This document shows positions 1 to 5,926 of a stretch of DNA of 6,215 nt, in pieces. The notes under the pieces were generated by a model. That model had not been told where the DNA came from and ran no database searches. It worked only from the letters and a program-made list of their open reading frames with translations. Both the position numbers and the translations under genes were made by a program. This DNA is from Betaproteobacteria bacterium. Lineage in GTDB: Bacteria; Pseudomonadota; Gammaproteobacteria; Burkholderiales; UBA9220. The DNA lies in NCBI GenBank assembly GCA_003519965.1, contig DOVS01000150.1, forward strand, positions 1 to 6,215, written 5' to 3'. The stretch's first letter is position 1. The number at the start of each line of letters is the position of its first letter.

Positions 1-50
1 CGGGGCGCGGAAATTCCGAATTTACGCCGCAGTAATCTCGCCAGCTTCAT
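1..50 (-). CDS. 5' fragment of the gene downstream of argC, function unknown
   Basis: An ATG on the minus strand (complement of 48-50) shares four bases with the argC stop codon (ATGA). It opens a frame that stays open to the left window edge. The 16 complete codons read [16 protein letters not shown], a basic start followed by a hydrophobic stretch. ATGA overlaps are typical of translationally coupled genes, and no separate Shine-Dalgarno is visible. From memory, argC in pseudomonads and other gammaproteobacteria is often followed by a small membrane-anchored protein of unknown function, a bactofilin and an ErpA/HesB-type Fe-S carrier, which would fit. That identity is inference: too little sequence is present for a family call. 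Confidence 0.5.
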   Translation of the reverse strand, partial: MKLARLLRRKFGISAP

Positions 51-1084
51 GGAAGCAATGGGATATGTTGCAAGCCGGTCGGTTCAGGAAGGCCGAACAT
101 GAGATTCATATTTTGCACCGCCTGCCCCGCCGCGCCCTTCATCAGGTTGTCGATGACCGAAAGCACGACAACCGTATCGCCGCCGAGCGGGCGATACACC
201 GCTAGCCGGCAAAAATTCCCGCCGCGCACGGAACGGGTTTCCGGCAAAGCGCCCAGGGGCATGACGTCTACAAAATATTCGCTGGCGTAACGCCGGGTAA
301 ACAATTGTTGTAATTCCGCCTCCGCAACGTCCTGGTTCAGCCGGGCGTATAAGGTGGCGTGCATGCCCCGAATCTGTGGTAGTAAATGGGGGATGAAGGT
401 CAACCCGACCGGCTTGCCCACCGCACGCTCGAGGCTTTCCGAAATCTCCGGCCCGTGGCGATGGCCGGCTACTGCATAGGCGCGGAAATTATCCGCCGCC
501 TCGGAAAATAGGGTGCTTACGGACGCTTTACGCCCCGCGCCGGACACGCCCGACTTCGAATCGGCGATGAGCGCGTCGGGGGAAATCAGGCCTTCTTCCA
601 GCAATGGCAGAAATCCCAGTTGAACCGCGGTCGGATAACATCCTGGATTGGCGACTAGCCGTGCGCCTCTGATTTTTTCCCGGTACATCTCCGGTAGACC
701 GTAGGCCGCCTCCGCAACCAATTCAGGACACGCATGGGACATCCCGTACCATTTTTCCCAAACGGAAATATCCTGAATACGAAAGTCGGCGGCCAGATCG
801 ATCACCCGCACCCCCGCATCCAGCAACGCCCGCGCCTGCTGCATGGCGATACCGTTAGGCGTGGCGAAAAACGCCACATCGCACCTTGCCAGCGGCGCCG
901 TGGCGGGATCCTCGAAAATTAAATCGACATGCCCGCGCAAATTGGGGAACAGGTCGGCCACCGGCACGCCCGCCTCGCCGCGAGAAGTAATCGTTTCCAG
1001 TATAATGTCGGGATGCTGCGCCAGCAGGCGTAACAGTTCTGTCCCGGTATATCCAGTGCCGCCGACAATACCTGCTTTAATCAT
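47..1084 (-). CDS. argC: N-acetyl-gamma-glutamyl-phosphate reductase (ArgC)
   Basis: This cytoplasmic enzyme makes N-acetylglutamate semialdehyde from N-acetylglutamyl phosphate with NADPH, the third step of arginine synthesis. The 345-residue protein is full length for the long-form family. The dinucleotide-binding loop GGTGYTG is at residues 8-14. The nucleophilic cysteine is C149 in NPGCYPTA. The catalytic histidine region is GHRHGPEI around H208 and H210. The conserved tail [10 protein letters not shown] is near the C-terminus. Translation starts at ATG 1082-1084, so the GGTGYTG loop begins at the expected distance from the start. No clear Shine-Dalgarno precedes it. The gene lies behind the rplM-rpsI terminator and has its own candidate promoter at 1121-1149. 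Its stop codon overlaps the next gene. Confidence 0.97.
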   Translation of the reverse strand: MIKAGIVGGTGYTGTELLRLLAQHPDIILETITSRGEAGVPVADLFPNLRGHVDLIFEDPATAPLARCDVAFFATPNGIAMQQARALLDAGVRVIDLAADFRIQDISVWEKWYGMSHACPELVAEAAYGLPEMYREKIRGARLVANPGCYPTAVQLGFLPLLEEGLISPDALIADSKSGVSGAGRKASVSTLFSEAADNFRAYAVAGHRHGPEISESLERAVGKPVGLTFIPHLLPQIRGMHATLYARLNQDVAEAELQQLFTRRYASEYFVDVMPLGALPETRSVRGGNFCRLAVYRPLGGDTVVVLSVIDNLMKGAAGQAVQNMNLMFGLPEPTGLQHIPLLP

Positions 1085-1120
1085 GAGGGGTCGCTTTAGT
1101 CGGAGAAACGGGAAGCAATA

Positions 1121-1149
1121 ATATTAAACAGCCCCCCGGGATTAGGCAA
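1121..1149 (-). promoter_or_regulatory. candidate sigma70 promoter for argC
   Basis: On the minus strand, TTGCCT (complement of 1144-1149) and TAATAT (complement of 1121-1126) are separated by exactly 17 bases. Each hexamer matches the consensus at 4 of 6 positions. Transcription would start near 1114 and give a leader of about 30 bases before the argC ATG. The -35 box begins one base past the T-run of the rpsI terminator. I see no convincing ArgR box, but I looked by eye only. Confidence 0.45.
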
Positions 1150-1150
1150 C

Positions 1151-1175
1151 AAAAAGGCCGCCCGCGGGCGGCCTT
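1151..1175 (-). terminator. intrinsic terminator of the rplM-rpsI operon
   Basis: Positions 1154-1175 form a perfect 22-base palindrome that folds into a very GC-rich stem (GGCCGCCC pairing with GGGCGGCC). On the minus strand it is followed by five T (complement of 1151-1155). It lies about 20 bases after the rpsI stop codon, where an operon terminator is expected. On the plus strand the hairpin is followed by TTCCTCG, so it should terminate mainly the minus-strand transcript. Confidence 0.88.
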
Positions 1176-1195
1176 CCTCGTTCAATCGTCCGCGG

Positions 1196-1588
1196 TTAAC
1201 GCTTGGAGAATTGCTTACGGCGGCGCGCCTTGCGCAAACCGACTTTCTTACGCTCCACTTCCCGTGCGTCTCTGGTCACCAGGCCCGCTTTCTTCAGCTC
1301 GCTTTTCAGCGTTTCATCATAACCGATCAGCGCCCGCGTAATGCCGTGACGGACCGCGCCGGCCTGGCCGGATTCCCCGCCGCCGCAAACATTAATCTGA
1401 ATATCGAACCGTTGCAGACTTTCCGTCAACGTCAGCGGCTGACGTAAAATCATGCGATTGGTTTCGCGGCTGAAATACTCGTCGGCTGGTTTGCCATTAA
1501 CGACGATGCCGCCTCTGCCAGGTTTCATAAAAACCCGCGCCACCGAACTCTTGCGGCGGCCTGTCCCGTAATACTGATTGCCGGTCAT
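1196..1588 (-). CDS. rpsI: 30S ribosomal protein S9
   Basis: This is a component of the small ribosomal subunit head whose basic C-terminal tail reaches the P-site tRNA. The 130 residues equal the usual gammaproteobacterial length. The N-terminus has the family signature [14 protein letters not shown], the middle has [15 protein letters not shown], and the end is the conserved [12 protein letters not shown] with the terminal SKR. Translation starts at ATG 1586-1588, preceded by AAGGAA that overlaps the end of rplM. The gene is the second of the classic L13-S9 pair, with a 9-base gap, and is closed by the terminator at 1151-1175. Confidence 0.99.
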   Translation of the reverse strand: MTGNQYYGTGRRKSSVARVFMKPGRGGIVVNGKPADEYFSRETNRMILRQPLTLTESLQRFDIQINVCGGGESGQAGAVRHGITRALIGYDETLKSELKKAGLVTRDAREVERKKVGLRKARRRKQFSKR

Positions 1589-1593
1589 AACGG

Positions 1594-1599
1594 TTCCTT
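1594..1599 (-). promoter_or_regulatory. ribosome binding site of rpsI
   Basis: AAGGAA on the minus strand lies five bases before the rpsI ATG and overlaps the TAA stop of rplM. This position implies that S9 translation is coupled to L13 termination and confirms the S9 start. Confidence 0.75.
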
Positions 1600-2026
1600 A
1601 AAATTCCAACACCTTGGGTTGCTGAGCGGTGTGACGATGCGTTTCGCCGCTATAAATCTTCAACTTACGCAGCATTTCATATCCTAGCGGCCCCTTAGGA
1701 AGCATTCCCTTAACCGCCTTTTCCAGGGCGCGTCCGGGAAAACGCTCTTGCATCTTGGCGAAACTCGTGCTGTAAATTCCGCCGGGGTAGCCGCTGTGGC
1801 GGTGATAAATCTTGCCATCGGCCTTATTGCCGGTCACCCGAATCTTGGCGGAGTTCACAACGACAATGTAGTCGCCGGTATCCACGTGAGGGGTGTATTC
1901 GGTCTTATGCTTGCCGCGCAACCGGCAGGCGATCTCGGTCGCCAAGCGGCCTAAAACTTTGTCGGCGCCGTCAATGACGTACCAGTCGCGCTTGACTTCG
2001 TGCGGTTTAGCGGAAAAGGTTTTCAT
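1598..2026 (-). CDS. rplM: 50S ribosomal protein L13
   Basis: This is an early-assembly protein of the large ribosomal subunit. From ATG 2024-2026 the protein has 142 residues, the same as E. coli L13. It has the expected start [20 protein letters not shown], then [18 protein letters not shown], and the conserved HRHSGYPGG and GMLPKGPLG motifs. A longer frame beginning with TTG at 2096-2098 exists. I reject it because that TTG is part of the promoter -35 box and the extra 24 residues do not look like L13. Only a weak GGGA lies before the ATG. In E. coli the L13 protein is known to repress its own operon, but no leader structure for this is obvious here. Confidence 0.98.
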   Translation of the reverse strand: MKTFSAKPHEVKRDWYVIDGADKVLGRLATEIACRLRGKHKTEYTPHVDTGDYIVVVNSAKIRVTGNKADGKIYHRHSGYPGGIYSTSFAKMQERFPGRALEKAVKGMLPKGPLGYEMLRKLKIYSGETHRHTAQQPKVLEF

Positions 2027-2069
2027 GCGAAAATCCCAGTAGCTGTGTTTAGTAAAGAGAAGGGGATGG

Positions 2070-2098
2070 ATTCTATCCAACTTCCACCGCATTGTCAA
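2070..2098 (-). promoter_or_regulatory. strong sigma70 promoter of rplM-rpsI
   Basis: On the minus strand there is a perfect -35 box TTGACA (complement of 2093-2098), a 17-base spacer and the -10 box TAGAAT (complement of 2070-2075, 5 of 6 matches). The start point would be near 2063, giving a leader of about 37 bases to the L13 ATG. The quality fits a highly expressed ribosomal operon. Confidence 0.85.
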
Positions 2099-2176
2099 AG
2101 CCTTCAGCGCGTTGCTTGCGCCGCGCCCTTAAAGGCGTCTCATTGTGTTTTTCCCGCATCCCGCCGCCCGTGTTCC

Positions 2177-2185
2177 TGGCATAAT
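2177..2185 (+). promoter_or_regulatory. possible extended -10 element for the ElyC-like gene
   Basis: TGGCATAAT fits the extended -10 pattern (TG, one base, then a hexamer matching TATAAT at 5 of 6). It lies about 40 bases before the ElyC-like start codon, inside the 198-base region divergent from rplM. No -35 box is recognisable at the usual spacing, so the call rests on this element alone. Confidence 0.3.
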
Positions 2186-2224
2186 GACGCCATGTCCCGG
2201 CACGGATGACCAATACGCCCGCCG

Positions 2225-2977
2225 ATGAACTGGCTGACCACTAATTTAATCGCCGCCTTGCTGCTTCCGCCGCTGAATCTTATCCTGCTCGGGGGCGCCG
2301 GCCTGTTGCTCCTCGGCAAACGCCCGCGATTGGGGAAATCCATGGCGTGGGCGGCGCTGTTGCTGCTTTATTTGCTATCCACCCCCTGGGTCGCCAATCA
2401 TCTGCTCATGCGAATGGAAACACCGCCCGTCGTTCTCCAGCCCGGTGTAGGCGCCATTGTCGTCCTCGGCGGCGGCAGATACTTGAATGCGCCGGAATAT
2501 GGCGGCGACACCGTTAGTCAAGCGACCCTCGTCCGACTGCGTTACGCTGCTCGCCTTTACCGCCTCACCCATAAACCGATCTTAGTCAGCGGCGGCAAGC
2601 CGGACGGTGGGCGGCAATCCGAAGCGGCGTTGATGGCCGAAACGCTGACGCAAGATTTCCATGTCCCGGTGCGTTGGATTGAGGGCGATTCCAACAATAC
2701 CGCCGAAAACGCCGCCGACAGCGCGCGCCTGCTGCGCCGCGCCGGGATCGACCGTATCTATTTGGTCACCCACGCCTGGCACATGCCCCGGGCGAAAATG
2801 GCCTTCACGCACGCCGGCATGCGGGTCGTTCCCGCCGCCACCGGCTACACGGGAACGCACCCTTTTTCGCCGTTGATGCTATTGCCCGACGCCGGCGCGC
2901 TGGGCAATAGCGCTATCGCCTTTCATGAGGTCATCGGCTGGGCGTGGTACGCATTAAAATATACGTTGGGAAATTAG
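2225..2977 (+). CDS. ElyC-like DUF218 (YdcF/SanA superfamily) inner-membrane protein
   Basis: The 250-residue protein has two N-terminal hydrophobic segments (about residues 8-30 and 39-57) followed by a DUF218 domain (about 77-240). Domain motifs seen are VVLGGG (79-84), VSGG (121-124), E133, NNTAENA (157-163) and THAWHMPRA (182-190). Length and layout match E. coli ElyC (YcbC), an envelope factor linked to peptidoglycan assembly and lipid-carrier use. The broader DUF218 family also includes SanA and YdcF, whose biochemistry is poorly defined. Upstream in-frame codons hit a TGA at 2207-2209, which fixes the start at or after 2225. The ATG has no clear Shine-Dalgarno. The gene diverges from rplM and its stop lies 13 bases from the converging small gene. 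Family membership is firm; equivalence to ElyC is inference. Confidence 0.85.
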   Translation: MNWLTTNLIAALLLPPLNLILLGGAGLLLLGKRPRLGKSMAWAALLLLYLLSTPWVANHLLMRMETPPVVLQPGVGAIVVLGGGRYLNAPEYGGDTVSQATLVRLRYAARLYRLTHKPILVSGGKPDGGRQSEAALMAETLTQDFHVPVRWIEGDSNNTAENAADSARLLRRAGIDRIYLVTHAWHMPRAKMAFTHAGMRVVPAATGYTGTHPFSPLMLLPDAGALGNSAIAFHEVIGWAWYALKYTLGN

Positions 2978-2990
2978 CCCGGGGACAATA

Positions 2991-3194
2991 TTAATCGAGC
3001 CAGAGAACTAAATAGTACAGCCTAGCGCCTTCCGAGGAACGAGACGGCCCAACCACGCGCGCAGGATAACGCTGCCGGCAAGCATCCGCCGCCGCGATCG
3101 CCACTTGTTCCGATGGAAACAACGCTACGCAATTTTCCGGAAACCGTCCCCGCCGGCGGCGAGGCGCATAAACAACCGCAGCGTGCTCGCGCAC
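2991..3194 (-). CDS. small conserved-looking protein of unknown function, probably frameshifted near its start
   Basis: From a GTG at 3192-3194 the frame gives 67 residues with no membrane segment. It has a basic patch PRRRRGRFPENC (11-22), an alanine-rich region and the ending LYYLVLWLD. I do not recognise a named family, but the composition looks like a real protein. The GTG has no ribosome binding site. The frame stays open upstream and continues plausibly (VFLDSETDLVREHAAVV) to about 3220. There, a well-placed ATG (3227-3229) with a strong Shine-Dalgarno is out of frame by one base. One extra base between ATG 3229 and about 3214 would give a protein of about 79 residues beginning MF.VFLDSETD. 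So this is either a real or sequencing frameshift, or a genuine GTG start. The gene converges on the ElyC-like gene. Confidence 0.6.
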   Translation of the reverse strand: MREHAAVVYAPRRRRGRFPENCVALFPSEQVAIAAADACRQRYPARVVGPSRSSEGARLYYLVLWLD

Positions 3195-3229
3195 GAGATC
3201 GGTTTCGCTATCCAGAAAAACCCGAACAT

Positions 3230-3240
3230 GCCTCTCCTCG
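3230..3240 (-). promoter_or_regulatory. strong ribosome binding site in front of an out-of-frame ATG
   Basis: The minus strand reads CGAGGAGAGGC directly before ATG 3227-3229, a good Shine-Dalgarno at a short spacing. The frame from this ATG gives only 33 residues (stop near 3128) and is one base out of phase with the longer downstream frame. The site therefore marks the probable original start of the small unknown gene. Confidence 0.5.
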
Positions 3241-3256
3241 TCGGCCCCTCGTCAGG

Positions 3257-3340
3257 TCAGCGCAATTCCATCTCGGCCGCCATCGTCTCGCAAAAACGCT
3301 CTCCCCTCGCCAGGCGGCTTTGCGTAGAATAAGCGATCAT
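3257..3340 (-). CDS. possible tiny ORF, 27 residues
   Basis: A short minus-strand frame runs from ATG 3338-3340 to a TGA at 3257-3259, and an in-frame GTG at 3359-3361 would add seven residues. The peptide contains LARGERFCETMAAEMELR and its codons end mostly in G or C, as in the neighbouring genes. It ends 27 bases before the ATG of the small unknown gene and could share its transcript. No Shine-Dalgarno is visible, and a frame this short is easily due to chance. It is otherwise the only content seen between 3230 and 3387. Confidence 0.22.
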   Translation of the reverse strand: MIAYSTQSRLARGERFCETMAAEMELR

Positions 3341-3387
3341 CGGCAAGGCGTCATGCCACACATTGTTTAAGATTAAAAGGATAAATC

Positions 3388-3804
3388 ATGCGCGCGCGAA
3401 TCAAGTGGGTGGAGGGCGTTAGCTTCCTGGGGGAAACTGAAAGCAGCCACGCGGTACTCATGGACGGATCGCCGGAGATCGGCGGACGCAACTTGGGACC
3501 GCGGCCGATGGAAATGCTGCTGCTCGGCGCGGGCGGCTGCTCGTCGGTGGATGTGATCTTGATTTTGAAAAAAGCACGGCAGGACATTACCGACTGCGTC
3601 GTGGACATTCAGGCCGAACGCGCACCCAACGACCCCAAAGTATTCACCAACATTCATCTGCATTATGTCGTCACCGGCAAGAACCTCAACCCCGTTCACG
3701 TGGAGCGGGCGATTAAGCTGTCGGCGGAAAAATATTGCTCGGTATCCATCATGCTGGGCAAAACCGCCGAGATTACGCACGATGTCGAGATCGTGGAAGG
3801 CTGA
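3388..3804 (+). CDS. OsmC family protein, YhfA type
   Basis: The 138-residue protein resembles E. coli YhfA (134 aa) along its whole length. It shares the start MRARIKWVEG, then FLGE, GPRPMEMLLLGAGGCSSVDV (37-56), RQDITDC (64-70) and LSAEKYCSVSIML (111-123). C51 and C117 match the two conserved cysteines of the family; in characterised OsmC/Ohr members these reduce peroxides. YhfA's own substrate is not established as far as I know, so peroxidase activity is inference. Translation starts at ATG 3388-3390 behind AAAAGGA at 3375-3381. A TAGAAT at 3325-3330 could be a -10 box, but it lacks a good -35. The gene converges on coq7 with a 16-base gap. Confidence 0.93.
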   Translation: MRARIKWVEGVSFLGETESSHAVLMDGSPEIGGRNLGPRPMEMLLLGAGGCSSVDVILILKKARQDITDCVVDIQAERAPNDPKVFTNIHLHYVVTGKNLNPVHVERAIKLSAEKYCSVSIMLGKTAEITHDVEIVEG

Positions 3805-3820
3805 AACCCCGCCGCGCGAT

Positions 3821-4444
3821 TCAAACGCGGAAAGCGGCGCTGGTCATCACCTTCGCGGATAACTTCATGGCTAGCCGCACGGGCAACGGCAGGTCCACGC
3901 CGCCATATTGAACCGCGGTAGCGGCGTGTTTAGCCTCGTCATCCTTCATTTGCGTCACGACTTGGCGGCTTTTCTCGTCCTGCGCCGGCAACCGGCCGAG
4001 ATGGCCGTCCAAGTGCCGGACCACCTGGCGCTCGGTTTCGGCCAGAAAACCCAGGTTCCATTGGTCCCCCAATGCGCCGGTAAACGCCCCAATCGTCAAC
4101 GCGCCGGCGTACCAGAAGGCGTTCAACGCGCTTTTGCGTCCGCCTAGCGCCGCAATGCGCCGTTCGGTCCAATGAAGATGCTCCTCCTCTTCCTGGGCCG
4201 CCTGCTCCAGGGCCGCCTGCACGCCGGGATCACGCGCGGTTAGCGACTGTCCTTGATAGAGCGCTTGGGCGCAAATTTCCCCGCTGTGGTTAACCCGCAT
4301 CAATCTTGCCGCCCGGCGTTTTTCCGCCTCGCTCAGTTCCGCCTCTGGCAATGCGTCTCCCGGCGTCGGCCGCAACGCAGCGGCCGGTGCGAAAACGGTG
4401 CGCAGCCCTTTATCGAATTGATTAATTAGCTTGTCTAGATTCAT
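3821..4444 (-). CDS. coq7: demethoxyubiquinone hydroxylase (Coq7 type)
   Basis: This di-iron monooxygenase adds the last ring hydroxyl in ubiquinone synthesis (C6 of demethoxyubiquinol) and is peripheral to the inner membrane. It replaces the flavin enzyme UbiF of E. coli. The 207-residue protein is full length. All iron ligands are visible: E56 (RVNHSGE), E86 and H89 (EEEEHLHW), E138 (ETERQV), and E170 and H173 (DDEAKHA). The expected C-terminus is present ([14 protein letters not shown]). Translation starts at ATG 4442-4444, giving the usual MNLDKLI start. It overlaps the 3' end of the GlcF-like gene by 23 bases on the same strand, so it is probably co-transcribed and translationally coupled. 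The Shine-Dalgarno is weak. Confidence 0.97.
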   Translation of the reverse strand: MNLDKLINQFDKGLRTVFAPAAALRPTPGDALPEAELSEAEKRRAARLMRVNHSGEICAQALYQGQSLTARDPGVQAALEQAAQEEEEHLHWTERRIAALGGRKSALNAFWYAGALTIGAFTGALGDQWNLGFLAETERQVVRHLDGHLGRLPAQDEKSRQVVTQMKDDEAKHAATAVQYGGVDLPLPVRLAMKLSAKVMTSAAFRV

Positions 4445-5672
4445 CGCGATTTTTATATCCCATTTGTTGCGCCAGCAGCATCACCGGATGCATCACGGCG
4501 GTGTGCAACCCCGCCGCCTGGACGCCTTGGGCCAGGTGCAGCGCACAGCCCACATTCGAGGTCGCCAGATAAGGCGCTTCCTTCCGGCGAATCGCTTCCA
4601 TTTTATCATCCAACAACGCCGCCGCCATCGCCGGTTGGCGCAGGAAGTAAGAACCCGCCGCGCCACAACACTGGCCATTGCCTGGCAAGGGTTCGACCCG
4701 CGCTTGAGGAATACGGCGCAGCAAACGGTAAGGATAATCCTGGCCATGCGTCACGTTGGCCAGGGAGCACGGATCGTGCACCCGAATGACCGCCGGCAGC
4801 GGCTGAATCGCGATATGCGGCCAACCCTCGGCAGCCGTCAGGAATTCGCTAATCTCCCGCACGGCCATCCCTTCCTGGGCGGCAAACGTTTCAGTAAGCG
4901 TCACGCCGCAACCGCTGGCGACGCTAATAAGCGTAGACACCCTCAATGCGGAAAACGCCCGGATATTTTGCCGCGCTAATGCTTCCGCCGCGTCCCGGTC
5001 GCCGTCCTGGCGGTGCAAACCACCGCAGCATGCCTGCCCTCTCGGCACGTGGACGGTGTAACCCAAGCGGTTCAATACGTACACCGCCGCGTTCAGGGTC
5101 GCGGCGTCCATGACGCGCGCCACGCAACCGAGAAAAAGCGCAACGTCGCCGCGCGGTGTCCCCGCCGCCGGGTAGCGCTTGCGCCAGCGCAGCGGCGCGA
5201 ACGCCGGGAGCGGCGTCCCGGCTAGCTGGAGCAACGGCCGCCGCCGCAACCCAGGGATGCGCTGCAACAATCGCCCGACACCGAAGGCATGCCAGCCGCG
5301 CAACACGACGCCGAACCATGTCAGCCGCCAGGGCTTTTGGACCAGCCAGCGTAGTTCCCGCGTCGTCCTGCCGTCCGGCGCCAACGATGCCCGCACGCTA
5401 TCCAGCAAATGGCCGTAAGTCACGCGGGAAGGACAGGCATTTTCGCAAGCGCGGCAGCCCAGACATAAGTCGAGATGACGCCAAAAGCGCGCACTAGGAG
5501 AAAAATGCCCCGACAGCACCCCTTGAATCATGGCAATGCGGCCCCGGGGCGAATCCGCCTCCGAGCCAATTTTCCGGTAGGTGGGGCAAAATGGCAGACA
5601 GAGGCCGCAAGCGACGCAACGCCCGGCTTCTTCCAGCAAGGCGGTTGCTTCCCCAGCCGATGGTGAATTCAT
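4422..5672 (-). CDS. glcF: GlcF-like (Fe-S)-binding subunit, glycolate oxidase type
   Basis: This is an electron-transfer subunit of a membrane-linked 2-hydroxyacid oxidase. In E. coli GlcF works with the FAD subunits GlcD and GlcE to pass electrons from glycolate to the respiratory chain. Numbered from ATG 5670-5672 (416 aa; E. coli GlcF has 407), two [4Fe-4S] motifs are intact: C19/C22/C25/C29-P and C70/C73/C76/C80-P. Two CCG domains follow: C183 with C215-C216 and C255, then C302 with C335-C336 and C376. In-frame ATGs at 5685-5687 and 5694-5696 are alternative starts; none has a convincing Shine-Dalgarno. I chose 5672 because it leaves the usual short lead before the first cluster. No GlcD or GlcE is in the window, so glycolate is the likely but unproven substrate; lactate- or glycerol-3-phosphate-type partners are possible. 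Confidence 0.88.
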   Translation of the reverse strand: MNSPSAGEATALLEEAGRCVACGLCLPFCPTYRKIGSEADSPRGRIAMIQGVLSGHFSPSARFWRHLDLCLGCRACENACPSRVTYGHLLDSVRASLAPDGRTTRELRWLVQKPWRLTWFGVVLRGWHAFGVGRLLQRIPGLRRRPLLQLAGTPLPAFAPLRWRKRYPAAGTPRGDVALFLGCVARVMDAATLNAAVYVLNRLGYTVHVPRGQACCGGLHRQDGDRDAAEALARQNIRAFSALRVSTLISVASGCGVTLTETFAAQEGMAVREISEFLTAAEGWPHIAIQPLPAVIRVHDPCSLANVTHGQDYPYRLLRRIPQARVEPLPGNGQCCGAAGSYFLRQPAMAAALLDDKMEAIRRKEAPYLATSNVGCALHLAQGVQAAGLHTAVMHPVMLLAQQMGYKNRDESRQAN

Positions 5673-5926
5673 TGGATCAGTGCGCATTGGGACCATAAAA
5701 AAAAGGGCGCGGCGGCTCGAATAGGGGGCGCGCCGATCATCCCGTGACGCACACGGCGCCGGCGCATCCTGGTTGGCGATACCGCCCGCCGCTCCCATGG
5801 CCGTCGCGGGAGTCTGCCGCGCGGCCCGCAATGACTCGCGCTATTCCGGCGCATGATACCATAGCCGCCAGCGCAGCTCTCGCGCCGAGGATTCAACCAC
5901 GAAAACAGCATCAAGGACATCGGCCG
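5673..5926. other. divergent intergenic region between glcF and the lipoate ligase gene
   Basis: These 254 bases separate two divergent genes and should contain promoters for both. I found no pair of hexamers with correct spacing in either direction. The only notable structures are the hairpin with a T8 run near glcF and a Shine-Dalgarno AAGGA at 5913-5917 for the ligase gene. Frames that extend both genes into this region exist but do not resemble either family. Confidence 0.5.
5697..5734 (-). terminator. possible hairpin plus T-run just upstream of glcF
   Basis: On the minus strand GGCGCG (complement of 5729-5734) can pair with CGCGCC (complement of 5706-5711) across a 17-base loop. One C and then eight T follow (complement of 5697-5704). 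This looks like an intrinsic terminator or attenuator in the glcF leader, ending right at the most upstream candidate ATG. The stem is only 6 bp and the loop is long, so it may be chance in GC-rich sequence. Confidence 0.25.

Noticed and set aside
2206..2244. A 12-codon frame (ATG 2206 to TAA 2242-2244) overlapping the start of the ElyC-like gene
   Set aside because: It lacks a Shine-Dalgarno and any regulatory codon run; a chance ORF is the simplest reading.
3105..3370. Two plus-strand frames of 75 and 85 codons across the small unknown gene
   Set aside because: They are the complement of the minus-strand frame plus GC-rich spacer, have no ribosome binding site, and look random in composition.
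3810..3839. Inverted repeats at the OsmC/coq7 convergent junction (CCGCG/CGCGG and CGCCGC/GCGGCG)
   Set aside because: The stems are 5-6 bp, overlap the coq7 coding end and have no T-run on either strand, so I do not call a terminator.
4431..4979. A 182-codon plus-strand open frame antisense to the GlcF-like gene
   Set aside because: It lies wholly inside a gene with intact Fe-S and CCG motifs, is rich in Arg and His as expected for the reverse strand of GC-rich coding DNA, and matches no family I know.
5673..5831. N-terminal extension of the GlcF-like frame by 53 codons
   Set aside because: The extra residues are Arg- and Ala-rich, unlike any GlcF N-terminus, and run through the T8 tract. 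A start at 5672 gives a normal family length.
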